Made by a program: the position numbers and the translations under genes
The notes under the pieces: model-generated
Told to the model about the DNA's origin: nothing
Databases searched by the model: none
The model's input: the letters and a program-made list of their open reading frames with translations, nothing else
NCBI GenBank assembly: GCA_018266175.1
Contig: JAFEAY010000025.1
Location: forward strand, 62,001 to 126,000
From: Candidatus Dependentiae bacterium
GTDB taxonomy: Bacteria; Babelota; Babeliae; Babelales; RVW-14
Direction of reading: 5' to 3'
Length of the DNA stretch: 64,000 nucleotides
Part shown: in pieces, positions 25,633 to 35,200 of the stretch
How positions within the stretch are numbered: position 1 is the stretch's first letter
Layout of the letters: each line of letters starts with the position of its first letter

Positions 25633-27096
25633 TCACTCCAAGACTCGTTGCTTGAGCAGCTCAACATCCTTGATGCCCTCTTCAATCTGAATTTCATACG
25701 CCCTTTTGAGCAGCTCACCCATGCGAGGGCCGGGTGGGACAAGACCAAATAAATGGCGCCCCAAAAGCACTGGATCTTCAGGCCCATGCAAAACCGATGC
25801 TTTTTCAGCTCGCTGCATAAATTGTTCAAAATGTTCTTGCGCCTGCGCACGAGGATCAAACCCCTTACCACAACGACCTTGTGAATCAAACAATGCAACC
25901 AAACCGAGCTGACGCATCGTCAGCGGATGTTTAAGCTTAAGAGCAAGCCGTCGATACGATCGTGCTCCAGCATCTTCACGCAAAAATGCAAACGGAAGCA
26001 TGTGATACTGCACTAAGTCACAAACCATCGCAATAATTTCATGATCGTTCGTCATACGCTTAAGCAATTTTTTTGCAATCGGTACACCCGCTTCGGCATG
26101 CCCATGAGCGGTCAAATCTGGCGCGGTCGTCACCGCTTTTCCCAAATCGTGACACACAATTCCTAAAAGTATGGTCAACTTTTCCCTCGCCGCATCACCC
26201 CACATTCCATCGTGATAGTCTGAATACTGCGCTGCCAAGTCTACTGCTTGCATCGTGTGTACAAACGCATCTCCTTCAGGATGATACTCAAGCCGCTGCT
26301 GCACACCAATAAGCGCTGCAAACTCTGGTAAAACTTCTTTCAAGCGACCAATTTTGTTCAGCCATTCAAAACCAAGCGATGGCCTGCTTGATTTGAGCAA
26401 CAGTTTTTTAAACTCTTCACAAATTCGTTCAAGCGCCAACGGAACATCCAACACCGTATCATGCAACTCCATGGTGGTACAAATGTTATTCAGTTCTTGA
26501 TCTGGCTCCATTTCAAAGCGGCCAACAAATTGCATAACACGAAAAAAGCGTAACGGATCTTCAACAAACAAATCAACGTCAACGGCACACATACGTTTGT
26601 TCTTGATATCATTAAGCCCTCCATACGGATCAATAATGAGCGATAACAATTGCTGCTCAAAATCAGACGCTTGCTGTGACAACATGAACGCCTTTCGCAG
26701 ATCAAGCGCCATGGCATTCATCGTAACATCGCGGCGCCGACAGGCATCGGCAATCGTCATGGTTGGATCAATGTGGACAACCGGCTTACGCCCCTTGCTG
26801 TCACGCCGCGGCAGTGACCAATCAACATCAAAGCCATCAATGCGCAGCACCCCAAACTTTTTACCAACCAAACGCACATGACCAAACTGCTCAAGAACTG
26901 CTTGGAGCTCCTCAAGCGAAAGTCTGTGAACCTCGATGTCAAAATCTTTGAGCTCGCAGCCAAGCACAAGATCTCGAACACAGCCGCCAACAAAATAGGG
27001 AACACCGCCAGCGATATCAATACTCCGAATAATTTCTTGTATTGAAGAAAGAAATTGAAAAAAAATATTTTCTGATTTCATAACATAGCCAATCAT
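25633..27096 (-). CDS. cca: CCA tRNA nucleotidyltransferase / poly(A) polymerase family protein
   Basis: 487 residues. The head domain has the nucleotidyltransferase motif GGCVRDLVLG followed by DFDIEV (catalytic Asp51 and Asp53), then DWSLPRRD and the motif CRRRDVTMNAMALD. The neck has DPLRFFRVMQFVGRFEM. A C-terminal HD domain contains VHTMQAVDLAAQYSDYHDG and GIVCHDLGKA. This is the class II CCA-adding or poly(A) polymerase type with an HD phosphohydrolase domain. It adds or repairs the 3' CCA of tRNA. Two starts (27096 and 27081) are possible and neither has a strong ribosome-binding site. It converges with the DUF4143 gene. Confidence 0.9.
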   Translation of the reverse strand: MIGYVMKSENIFFQFLSSIQEIIRSIDIAGGVPYFVGGCVRDLVLGCELKDFDIEVHRLSLEELQAVLEQFGHVRLVGKKFGVLRIDGFDVDWSLPRRDSKGRKPVVHIDPTMTIADACRRRDVTMNAMALDLRKAFMLSQQASDFEQQLLSLIIDPYGGLNDIKNKRMCAVDVDLFVEDPLRFFRVMQFVGRFEMEPDQELNNICTTMELHDTVLDVPLALERICEEFKKLLLKSSRPSLGFEWLNKIGRLKEVLPEFAALIGVQQRLEYHPEGDAFVHTMQAVDLAAQYSDYHDGMWGDAAREKLTILLGIVCHDLGKAVTTAPDLTAHGHAEAGVPIAKKLLKRMTNDHEIIAMVCDLVQYHMLPFAFLREDAGARSYRRLALKLKHPLTMRQLGLVALFDSQGRCGKGFDPRAQAQEHFEQFMQRAEKASVLHGPEDPVLLGRHLFGLVPPGPRMGELLKRAYEIQIEEGIKDVELLKQRVLE

Positions 27097-27157
27097 TTTT
27101 TATTCTTTTAAAAAGTTAATCGATTGTAACCAAAATGATTGTACAAAGCCAATAAAA

Positions 27158-27185
27158 AAGCCCACTGTTTTTAGGCAGTGGGCTT
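27158..27185 (-). terminator. Terminator of the RBR-ankyrin gene
   Basis: A 10-bp perfect stem (27158-27167 with 27176-27185) is followed on the minus strand by TTTTTTATT. It lies 40 bases beyond the stop at 27226. Confidence 0.8.
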
Positions 27186-27225
27186 AAAAATTTTATTTAT
27201 AGATGATTAAAATCTACCAATATAA

Positions 27226-29547
27226 TCAAGACAGATACGCAGAAACGCCTATTCCAAGAGAAATAAGTATTGCGGCTGCCATAAGCCGTCGTTGATTAGG
27301 GTAAGTAGTTGTGTATAATAATTTATACACATCTTTGTTTGGATACCCTCTATTTAGAACTTCTTTTGCCAAATCTAACGGACTTTGATTGTTATTGTTA
27401 ACCTTCTTAAGATCGAAAATACGTAAGCCATTCGCATCACGTAAGGCAAGCAACTGCTTAAGAACTTCTAAGTTAACACGGTTGTCAACAGCAAAGTGTA
27501 ATAAAGTGTTACCTTCTGCATTAACCTTATTGAAATCAAAAACAAACGATCCATCTCCATTACGTAAGCCAAGGAGCAAACTAACAATCTTTTCATGACC
27601 AGACCGAAGAGAACCTGACCGAACAGCAAGATGAAGCGGTGTTCTCTCTTGGTTATCTGAGAGATTTACATTCACAACAAATGATCCATCTTCATGGCGT
27701 AGGCCAAGCAAAATCTTAACAATTTCTACCTTACCACACCCGACAGCACTATGAAGTGGCGTGTGTTTACGTTTATCTGAGAGATTTACATCAACAACAA
27801 ACGATCCATCTCCATGACGTAGGCCAAGCAACATCTTAACAAGCTCTACCTTATTGGCACAAGCTGCAAGATGAAATGGTGTTTTTCCATCATTATCGGC
27901 CTGATTTACATCAAAAACGAATGTTTCATCTGGATTTCGCAGGCCAAGCAACAGCTCAGAAAGCTCTACATTCTCAGCACGAACGGCAAGATGCAATGCT
28001 GTTTGCCCTTTTCTATCTAACTGTTTTACCCCAACAACGAACGTTTTATCTTCATTGCGTAGGTTAAGCAAAATTTTAACAATTTCTACGTTACCACCCT
28101 CAACAGCAAGACGAAATGGCGGTTTCCCATAATTATCAGCCTGGTTTACATCAAAAACAAACGATCCATCTGCATTGCATAGGCCAAGCAACATCTTAAA
28201 AAGCTCTACCTTGTCGGCACAAGCTGCAAGATGTAATGCTGTTTGCCCTTTGTGATCTGACTGATTTATATCAAAAACGAGCGCTTTATCTTCATTAAGT
28301 AGGTTGAGCAACCAATTAAAAAGCTCTACCTTACCACTCAAAGCAGCAAAGTGAAATATTGTTTTCCCAAGAGCACCAACCTGATTTACATCAACAATGA
28401 ATGATCCATCTGCATTACGTAGCTTAAACAACATCTTAACAATTTCTACGTTACCACTCTCAACAGCATAATGAAATGCCGTTTGCTCTGTATTATCTGG
28501 CTGGTTTACATCAAAAACAAACGATCCATCAGCATTGCGTAGGCCAAGCAACATCTCAACAATTTCTACGTTACCACCTTCAACAGCATAATGAAATGTC
28601 GTTTTTCCAAGATAACCAACCTGGTTTACATCAACAACGGAGGATCCATCTGCATTGCGCAAGTTAAGCAACATCTTAACAATTTTTACATTACCACTCT
28701 TAACAGCATAATGAAATGGCGTTTGCCCATTATTATCAGCCTGGTTTACATTAACCCGCATATTACCGTCAGCATCGGTACGCCCAATTAACAATGCAAC
28801 TATTTCTACCTTTTCATCTCTTACGGCGTACAAGAGCGGTGTCATAGCATCACCCTTAAAGCGCCCATCAATTTGATTAGGATTAGCTCGCTTATTCAGC
28901 AACTGTTCAACCAGATCTTCATCACCCTTCTTAACAGCGTCGATCAACGTTACATCAGGCATATTTCTGCAACTAGCAGCATCGCAGCCTGATTTTTTGT
29001 AATCATTCTCACAAACCCAACAAAATGAAAACTTACACGGACAATCCATAATTAAGCATCCACTATTTTTTTGAACAAATTTCGAGCAACTTGGACACTT
29101 TTTTGCACCAAGCGATGAAAACATTTTTGCTTCATCAGGAGAAAAATTATTGTTATTTTTGATTTGTTTTGAGCACGCTTCAAACTCAGTTTTATATTTT
29201 TTAAAAAGATCACCTTCACCAACGATCAATTTCATGTCATCAAGCGTTATCGTCTGCTTGCAACCGCTTTGAGGACATTTGGTCAGATCAAAGCGCTGAG
29301 CTCCTCGATTGTTATACGAAACCTCTAGAGCATACTCAAGACACGCATTGCAGCCTGGCGAATGTTGCCCATGCAACACAATTGGCTGTCCTGCAATTTC
29401 CTCACCGCAAATTGGACATTCACATGTTGAGGCACCTGTTTTGCTTGAGTATTCTTGCCCACCAATGTTCATAGAGAAAACAGGTTCTGTATTTGAAACT
29501 AAAATTTGAAGCAAAGACAGCAAAAGAAATAAAAAACGAATATTCAT
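27226..29547 (-). CDS. Secreted RBR-type ubiquitin-ligase-like protein with ankyrin repeats
   Basis: 773 residues from the ATG at 29547 (GAGGGG four bases upstream). A signal peptide (1-21) is followed by a RING1-like Cys/His region (CECPICGEE near 42, then CNAC, CPQSGC). A segment near 150-188 matches the RING2/Rcat domain of RBR ligases: CPSC, nine residues, catalytic-type Cys164 in NSGCLIMDC, then KFSFCWVC. The spacing equals that of HHARI. The middle IBR domain looks reduced. From about 198 to 730 there are roughly 14 ankyrin repeats, most of an unusual 40-residue length with an inserted LRNADGSFVVDVNQ. A C-terminal hydrophobic helix (about 750-768) may anchor it. RBR ligases transfer ubiquitin through a Cys thioester and bacteria lack ubiquitin, so a host target is inferred. 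Confidence 0.85.
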   Translation of the reverse strand: MNIRFLFLLLSLLQILVSNTEPVFSMNIGGQEYSSKTGASTCECPICGEEIAGQPIVLHGQHSPGCNACLEYALEVSYNNRGAQRFDLTKCPQSGCKQTITLDDMKLIVGEGDLFKKYKTEFEACSKQIKNNNNFSPDEAKMFSSLGAKKCPSCSKFVQKNSGCLIMDCPCKFSFCWVCENDYKKSGCDAASCRNMPDVTLIDAVKKGDEDLVEQLLNKRANPNQIDGRFKGDAMTPLLYAVRDEKVEIVALLIGRTDADGNMRVNVNQADNNGQTPFHYAVKSGNVKIVKMLLNLRNADGSSVVDVNQVGYLGKTTFHYAVEGGNVEIVEMLLGLRNADGSFVFDVNQPDNTEQTAFHYAVESGNVEIVKMLFKLRNADGSFIVDVNQVGALGKTIFHFAALSGKVELFNWLLNLLNEDKALVFDINQSDHKGQTALHLAACADKVELFKMLLGLCNADGSFVFDVNQADNYGKPPFRLAVEGGNVEIVKILLNLRNEDKTFVVGVKQLDRKGQTALHLAVRAENVELSELLLGLRNPDETFVFDVNQADNDGKTPFHLAACANKVELVKMLLGLRHGDGSFVVDVNLSDKRKHTPLHSAVGCGKVEIVKILLGLRHEDGSFVVNVNLSDNQERTPLHLAVRSGSLRSGHEKIVSLLLGLRNGDGSFVFDFNKVNAEGNTLLHFAVDNRVNLEVLKQLLALRDANGLRIFDLKKVNNNNQSPLDLAKEVLNRGYPNKDVYKLLYTTTYPNQRRLMAAAILISLGIGVSAYLS

Positions 29548-29729
29548 AAAACCCCTCATTTAATTATCATTATTGAAAATAATACTGGATTTAATTTATT
29601 ATATTAAACAAATATAATATTAATTATAAAAATTCAGTTTGTCAAATGCATTATTTTGATATTAAACTTTATGCCTCGGGGCTTGCCAACAGAGCTTAGA
29701 TCTTCTAAAATATCAGGACATATTTATGA

Positions 29730-29805
29730 GGGGCTATAGCTCAGTTGGTAGAGCGCATGAATGGCATTCATGAGGTCACCGGTTCGACCCCGGTTAGCTC
29801 CACCA
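29730..29805 (+). tRNA. tRNA-Ala (anticodon GGC)
   Basis: A complete cloverleaf: 7-bp acceptor GGGGCTA/TAGCTCC with one G-T pair, D arm GCTC/GAGC, anticodon stem CATGA/TCATG with loop ATGGCAT (anticodon GGC), and T arm ACCGG/CCGGT with TTCGACC. The discriminator A and the CCA end are encoded at 29802-29805. Confidence 0.97.
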
Positions 29806-29897
29806 ACCTTCGCCAAAGCTTCGGTTGGCAGGGCCAGCTTCTTTAATGGCTTGATGCACATAAAAGAATAAGCTTTGATAGAAATATGCGAAGGTTG
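29804..29897. repeat. Interrupted inverted repeat downstream of tRNA-Ala
   Basis: The sequence right after the tRNA (29804-29821, CAACCTTCGCCAAAGCTT) is repeated in inverse as AAGCTTTG (29870-29877) and GCGAAGGTTG (29888-29897). A motif AGCTTCTTtAaTGGC (near 29836) recurs directly near 29907. The stretch 29806-30017 has no convincing gene. It may hold a structured RNA tail, a processing or termination structure, or a dispersed repeat. Confidence 0.5.
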
Positions 29898-30017
29898 TCC
29901 GCCGTAGCTTCTTGACTGGCCATAGCTTTACGCAACGGCAGTTATGCGTAGGCCGGACTCATACTGCCAATTTTTTGAAAAACTTCATGTCAGAACCAGT
30001 TTTCTCAAAGGTGAATT

Positions 30018-30548
30018 GTGATCCGCAAGCACCATATCCTACTCCTAAAATTCTTATCAGTCGCATCACTTTTTTCTACGATGCTTATTTTCTTAGTCTC
30101 ATATCATGGAATCAAAGACGGCATTCATAGCTTGATGCTTTTTTGGTCTTTGTATGTTGTATGTATTCCTGGTGCTCATGGAAAAATTCTAATCGGTGTT
30201 CCCTGCGGCCGATTTTTTAATATCGTTCCTTCAACCGAACCCTACATCTGGAGCTTTATGGTTGTGCTTAACATCCTCAGCTTTATTTTCAGACCAGAGA
30301 TTTATCAAACAATTCTGCCAACTCAACTGCTTTACTTGATTATCACAACACCCTATCCATGCTGGGCAACATTTGCGACTGCATTTCCTGGAACATTTTA
30401 CCGTTCACTCGTAGGAGTCCATCACTACAAAGCCCGGCATGCTATCATCCGATTGCTGCTGATCATCGGCGGCATCATTGCTTTTCTCTTTTTTACTCAC
30501 AAAGAGCTCATCACTCTTCTGCACACAGTTGCTCATCACATTGGCTAA
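30018..30548 (+). CDS. Small multi-pass membrane protein, unknown
   Basis: 176 residues with a GTG start at 30018 supported by AAAGGTG. About five hydrophobic segments (10-28, 38-56, 75-93, 98-118, 140-160) are typical of an integral inner-membrane protein. A conserved-looking HHYKARHAIIRLL segment lies before the last helix. I recognise no family, and neither neighbour explains it. Confidence 0.6.
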   Translation: MIRKHHILLLKFLSVASLFSTMLIFLVSYHGIKDGIHSLMLFWSLYVVCIPGAHGKILIGVPCGRFFNIVPSTEPYIWSFMVVLNILSFIFRPEIYQTILPTQLLYLIITTPYPCWATFATAFPGTFYRSLVGVHHYKARHAIIRLLLIIGGIIAFLFFTHKELITLLHTVAHHIG

Positions 30549-30555
30549 GAAAACG

Positions 30556-30582
30556 CCTTTTCCTTTTCCTTTTCCTTTTCCT
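30556..30582. repeat. CCTTTT hexamer repeat
   Basis: Four tandem copies of CCTTTT plus a partial fifth lie eight bases after the stop at 30548, and about 90 bases upstream of the ATG of an outer-membrane protein gene. A tract of this kind is prone to slippage. Confidence 0.8.
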
Positions 30583-30674
30583 CCAAAAGCTTCAATCTAT
30601 TGACGCAGAATGCCACTTTTTGATTTCCTAACAATATCGGTTAGAAATTTTTTTCATGATTGAGGAGAGAGTCA

Positions 30675-32240
30675 ATGAAGAAACTATTGCTTATTATTCT
30701 TGCACTCGCATTTTTGAGCAGCAATGTGAAAGCTGCAACGAGCAAAACATTTTTCATGCCACGCAGCATGCATACAGACAATCTTATCACAGGGGCACAG
30801 ACAAATCATTTCATAGCACATAACAAAAAAGCCGATCGCTTCTTGCTTGATGCTACGCTCTTTTACCAAGAGTCCACCAACGGCAAAGATCTTGCGCGCT
30901 ATATTTTGCCTGAAAATAAAACTGAAATAACCATCAAAGGATCAACTGCTGGCGGCGATGCTCCTGATATTTCTGGCACATGGTTACAGATTGGCGGCAA
31001 AGATGCAACTACACCCCTTGAAGAACTTTTCTTCAATAGCTTTTCTTCCAAAGTCAGCATCCGACCAGAGCTCAAGCGCTTTGGCTCGACGTTTTATCTG
31101 TACAAAGCACTCAGCTCAATCTGCAAAAGCTTATGGTTTGATGCAACGTTTCCCTTTGTGCAAGTTGAAACGAATCTTAATTTAAAAGAATTTGATGTAC
31201 AAAATGCAGCTGAAAATCGAGGAAATATTGAAAAGTTTATTTTATCTGACCTAGGTGGAGACCCTGCACGTATTGAGCAAGCGACAATGTATACCATGCT
31301 TAATGCCACAGAAGGACTCAATAACCCAAGCTGGAACTACGGTAAATTCAGCAATGGAGTACAAAAGCTTGCAGGGCTTGCAGACATAACACTCAAGCTT
31401 GGTTATTATCCTATTAAAAAAAATTCATACTTTCTCAATATGTATTCTCAACTGATTATTCCAACAGGCTACAAGCCTACTATCAAAAATGTTTTCGAAC
31501 CTATTGTTGGTAACGGTAAACACGTTGGACTTGGCGCTGGTTTTGCAGGAGAAATTCAATTCTTTAAAGATGCATGCTGGGAAGCATCTTTTTCCAGTAA
31601 TTTTGATTATGCATATCTTCTTGAAAACCGCCAAAGACGTTCTTTTGACCTCATATCAAACGGCGAATTCAGCCGTTATCTTCTTGTTTTTGCTCCTAAT
31701 ATCGGAAAAGATACAGATCATAGAACTCCAACACCCGGAATCAATATTTTTTCAGAAATTATGAAAGTTACCCCTCAATCAGAAATCAATTGGACAAACC
31801 AATTAAACCTTTCATGCAATAATATTAACTTTAATATTGGATATAACTTGTGGTGGAAAGATAAAGAACAGGTAAAACTTGCACATGAATGGAACAAAGA
31901 AGTCGCCATTGAACACTTCAGTACACAAGCAGACTTTCCTTTTAGATTAGAATCATTTTCTCAAGCAAGCATCAAGCAAAGTATTAACCAGGCTGGGGCT
32001 AGCGATGGATTAGTTGGTGACAATCCAATTATTAAGCTTGTTTCAAAAGACAATCTAAATCTTAACTCAGCATCTTTTCCGGGCGCAATTGGGCATACAA
32101 TTTTTGGATCAATTGGTTATGCAACAGATTGGAAAAAGCAACCAATAAATCTTAATTTTGGTAGCTCATACCAAGTAAATAGCAGCAAGAAAGTAATGCA
32201 GGACTGGAAAATTTGGTTGGAATGCTCTCTTAATATTTAA
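30675..32240 (+). CDS. Probable outer-membrane beta-barrel protein
   Basis: 521 residues from the ATG at 30675, with GAGGAGAG upstream. Residues 1-20 are a signal peptide ending near NVKAATS. The mature protein has many alternating aromatic/hydrophobic strands (FYLYKAL, LWFDATFPFVQVET, NLSCNNINFNIGYNLWW, NLNFGSSYQV) and ends in an amphipathic strand, IWLECSLNI. This pattern suggests a membrane barrel of the kind seen in planctomycete/Chlamydia-like and Dependentiae outer-membrane proteins. I cannot name the family. It lies 17 bases before the proline-rich secreted protein gene, so the two form an operon. Confidence 0.65.
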   Translation: MKKLLLIILALAFLSSNVKAATSKTFFMPRSMHTDNLITGAQTNHFIAHNKKADRFLLDATLFYQESTNGKDLARYILPENKTEITIKGSTAGGDAPDISGTWLQIGGKDATTPLEELFFNSFSSKVSIRPELKRFGSTFYLYKALSSICKSLWFDATFPFVQVETNLNLKEFDVQNAAENRGNIEKFILSDLGGDPARIEQATMYTMLNATEGLNNPSWNYGKFSNGVQKLAGLADITLKLGYYPIKKNSYFLNMYSQLIIPTGYKPTIKNVFEPIVGNGKHVGLGAGFAGEIQFFKDACWEASFSSNFDYAYLLENRQRRSFDLISNGEFSRYLLVFAPNIGKDTDHRTPTPGINIFSEIMKVTPQSEINWTNQLNLSCNNINFNIGYNLWWKDKEQVKLAHEWNKEVAIEHFSTQADFPFRLESFSQASIKQSINQAGASDGLVGDNPIIKLVSKDNLNLNSASFPGAIGHTIFGSIGYATDWKKQPINLNFGSSYQVNSSKKVMQDWKIWLECSLNI

Positions 32241-32257
32241 AAAATAAGGGTAACTTA

Positions 32258-35200
32258 ATGAAATTAAAAATTCATAAAGCTATAATCTGTCTTTTAATAG
32301 CTTTATCTCTATCTTCATCCCCTACTTCAGCAATGAAAAACCCATGGGATGGAATAACTGACATTACAACTTTAAAAAAAATTAAATTAGGACTAAAAAC
32401 ATCAGCCGATAAACGAGCCCTTGAAGAATATATACTTCGGCTTCAGGCCTCAATCGCATCCCCTGCTTCTCAAGCAGCTCTTCAAAAAGCTGAACAAGAA
32501 GCCCAAGCCGCTAAAGATGCTCGAGATAAAGCAGAACAAGAAGCTCAAAGACTTAAAGCCGAGCTCGATGCAAAAGATAAATATATAGCGGAAGCCAATG
32601 CTAAGCTTGCACAAGCAAAGAGCAAGGGCCCTGCAGCTGCACTTGAACTAGATACACCAACATTGTACAGCACGCTCATCAAAATTATAAATCAAGATGC
32701 TGACCAACGCGTAAAAGATACCTCTACACAAATCTTTATGCTTATTTTTGAGCGGGCAGCCCAAACTGCAACCAATGCATTTATGAAGCCTTCAGCAGTA
32801 GACCCTATGAGCGTTGAAAAAAACTTTGCAGAGTTTGTCATGCGGGCAGTTTTTATAGATAAGCTCATTGAGTCTGTCCAGATGCTTGATACCTGGGACT
32901 TTGATGTCAACTTCAAGAACACGATTCAAGGAATTATTACACAAGATACAATCAAAAAAATAAACACAACGGCTGTACTTCACGTAACAAAAAAAGGAAA
33001 TAATCTTGCCAAATTCGAAGCAGACTTTTTGGCATCCGCCCAGACGAACTTTGGATCTGATCATGCAGCCTTGTACAAAAATTCTTACGATCGTCTTTTT
33101 GCTGATCTAGCTGGGCAACTTCCAGCACCTGGATCCATTCCTCCAATGCCAGCCCCCTCTGGGCCACCACCTCCATTTGGAGCACCACCACCACCAGCTT
33201 TTCCAGGAGCCTTTCCAGGAGGACCCAGCCCAGCTAAAGTTCCTGGCGCACAACCAGGAACACCAACTGATGCTGAATGGATAAACGTTTTGAAATTAGC
33301 TAACACGAATATTCTTTTATTATCAAACACACCAAATCAGTTAGCCGGAAAAGGAAAAAAAAGTTCTGGCGATCCTTATAAACCAACAGATATTGTTGAA
33401 AAATGCTTAACAAGCGCTCTTGAGAAACTTGGATTTAAAGCCTCAAGCAAACCCGATCAAAGCTTAATTCACAATTCAAACGAAGCACGTGAATACTTTT
33501 TGATTCATGAGTTACTAAAAAAAATATACGAATCAAACAAAACAGAAACACTCTCCAAGACAGAAACATTTCGCACGCAGCAATTTGTATACGAACAAAT
33601 CAAACTCCTGATTAACAACTTTAACACAGCAGTCGATGCTGATAAAAACCAACTGAGCAAGGAATTATCAAGCAAGCTGCTTGAAATTGCACTTGCCCCA
33701 GAAGCACTAGAACCAGAAAGATTTATAGGTTTTACACAACCATTTTCTCATATTCTCCGGATCATTAAGCTGTACACATTAAAATTTGATGATCCTGCAA
33801 AATTCAAGGCTGAATATGATAAATCAAGTTTAAAGCGTGCACTTGTTTTTATTATCGGCGAGAAGCACACAAATAAAATATTTGATAAATTCAAAGAAAT
33901 TGTTCAATTTGCAACCGATAAAGAGGAAGAACAATTCAAAGCTAAAGATTTCAATGTTATTGGAGAGTTTATTAATAAAAAAACTCTTGATGAAACTCAA
34001 AAAGATACCTTCAAAAAACTTGAAGCTCAATTAAAAGAGATACAAACAAAACCATATAAAAATTCACTTGAAATTAAAAAAACCATCGATGCAATCATAG
34101 ATGCTATTAAGACAAGTGACTTAAGTACCCTGATAGACTTAAATGCCGAGGGCGCAGATTACCTAGGCAAAATGGCAACAAAATACGCAACCGAGCAACT
34201 TATTCCAAATCTTCTTAATAAAGTTATTGAAGCGATTTTAGCAAAGAAAAACATCGGAAAGACAACTCAAACACCCGATTTATTAGAAATATTCTATGAT
34301 AAATTTTCAGCTCACGGAGCTCTGCAGAACCTTCCTCATGATCTCTTAGTCACAACCAAAGCAATGCTACGCTCTGTTGATAAAATACAAGCAGGTTTTA
34401 AAAAAGAGTTGGGACGTGATTTAACGATAGATGAATTAACATGCTTGGAAAAAACTATAGAACCTCTGAAGTTTATTGATAAATTGATTGATGAAGACAA
34501 ACCAGATCAAGGTTATGTATACAAGCAATTTCTTTCAGCTGAAAAGCGAAAAGAAAAGGAACTTAATACTCCCAGCGATAAACTACCACACGAACAACTC
34601 ATCAATCAAATTCTTCCTATTTTTCTTAATACTGAAATGCTTATCAAACATGCTGACAAAGATATGAAAATTCACCTCTCAGTTAAAGATAGACTTGAAC
34701 AGCTCAACGCAGAGCTCAAAGCCTATAAAATACGCGAAGCAACTATTATCTTACTCTCGTTAATTGCAGAAGCTCATCCAGAAGTTTACTGCACACTGCA
34801 AGCCCCTGCACCAGCAGTAGGATTACCGAGTGGACCACCGCCACCACCGCCACCACCGCCACTTATCGGAGCAGGACCACCTCCAGCACCACTAGCAGGA
34901 GGAGTTGGGGTAGGAGGATTAACGCTTGTCAGTGACAAAATTTCCCAGGATTATCTAACCTCACTTAATGCCTTGATGCAATCAAAGCCCGCTTTTAGAA
35001 ATACGATAATGAAAAATATTGTGAACTACCGCAACTTTTTAAAAATTTTTGATAGCGTCGTTGCCTCTGGAATTTTTAACCGAATAAAAGATGATGTCAC
35101 ACGGATTACTCAAGCTCGATATGACTTTAAAGAGATTCTCGAGAGCTTGGATAACAAAAATATAAAAGCATATAATCAATTTGTTGAAGCAATTGCACAA

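Noticed and set aside
27600-28790. Regular 120-bp DNA periodicity suggestive of a CRISPR or satellite array
   Set aside because: The repeats are in frame within one long gene and encode 40-residue ankyrin units. There are no unique spacers.
29912-30130. Open frame overlapping the start of the membrane protein gene
   Set aside because: No plausible ribosome-binding site, composition unlike a protein, and it overlaps the better supported gene starting with GTG at 30018.
32330-32400. WH2-like TLKKIKLGLK segment in the 1121-residue protein
   Set aside because: The order and spacing of Leu, Ile, Gly and LKK do not fit the motif.
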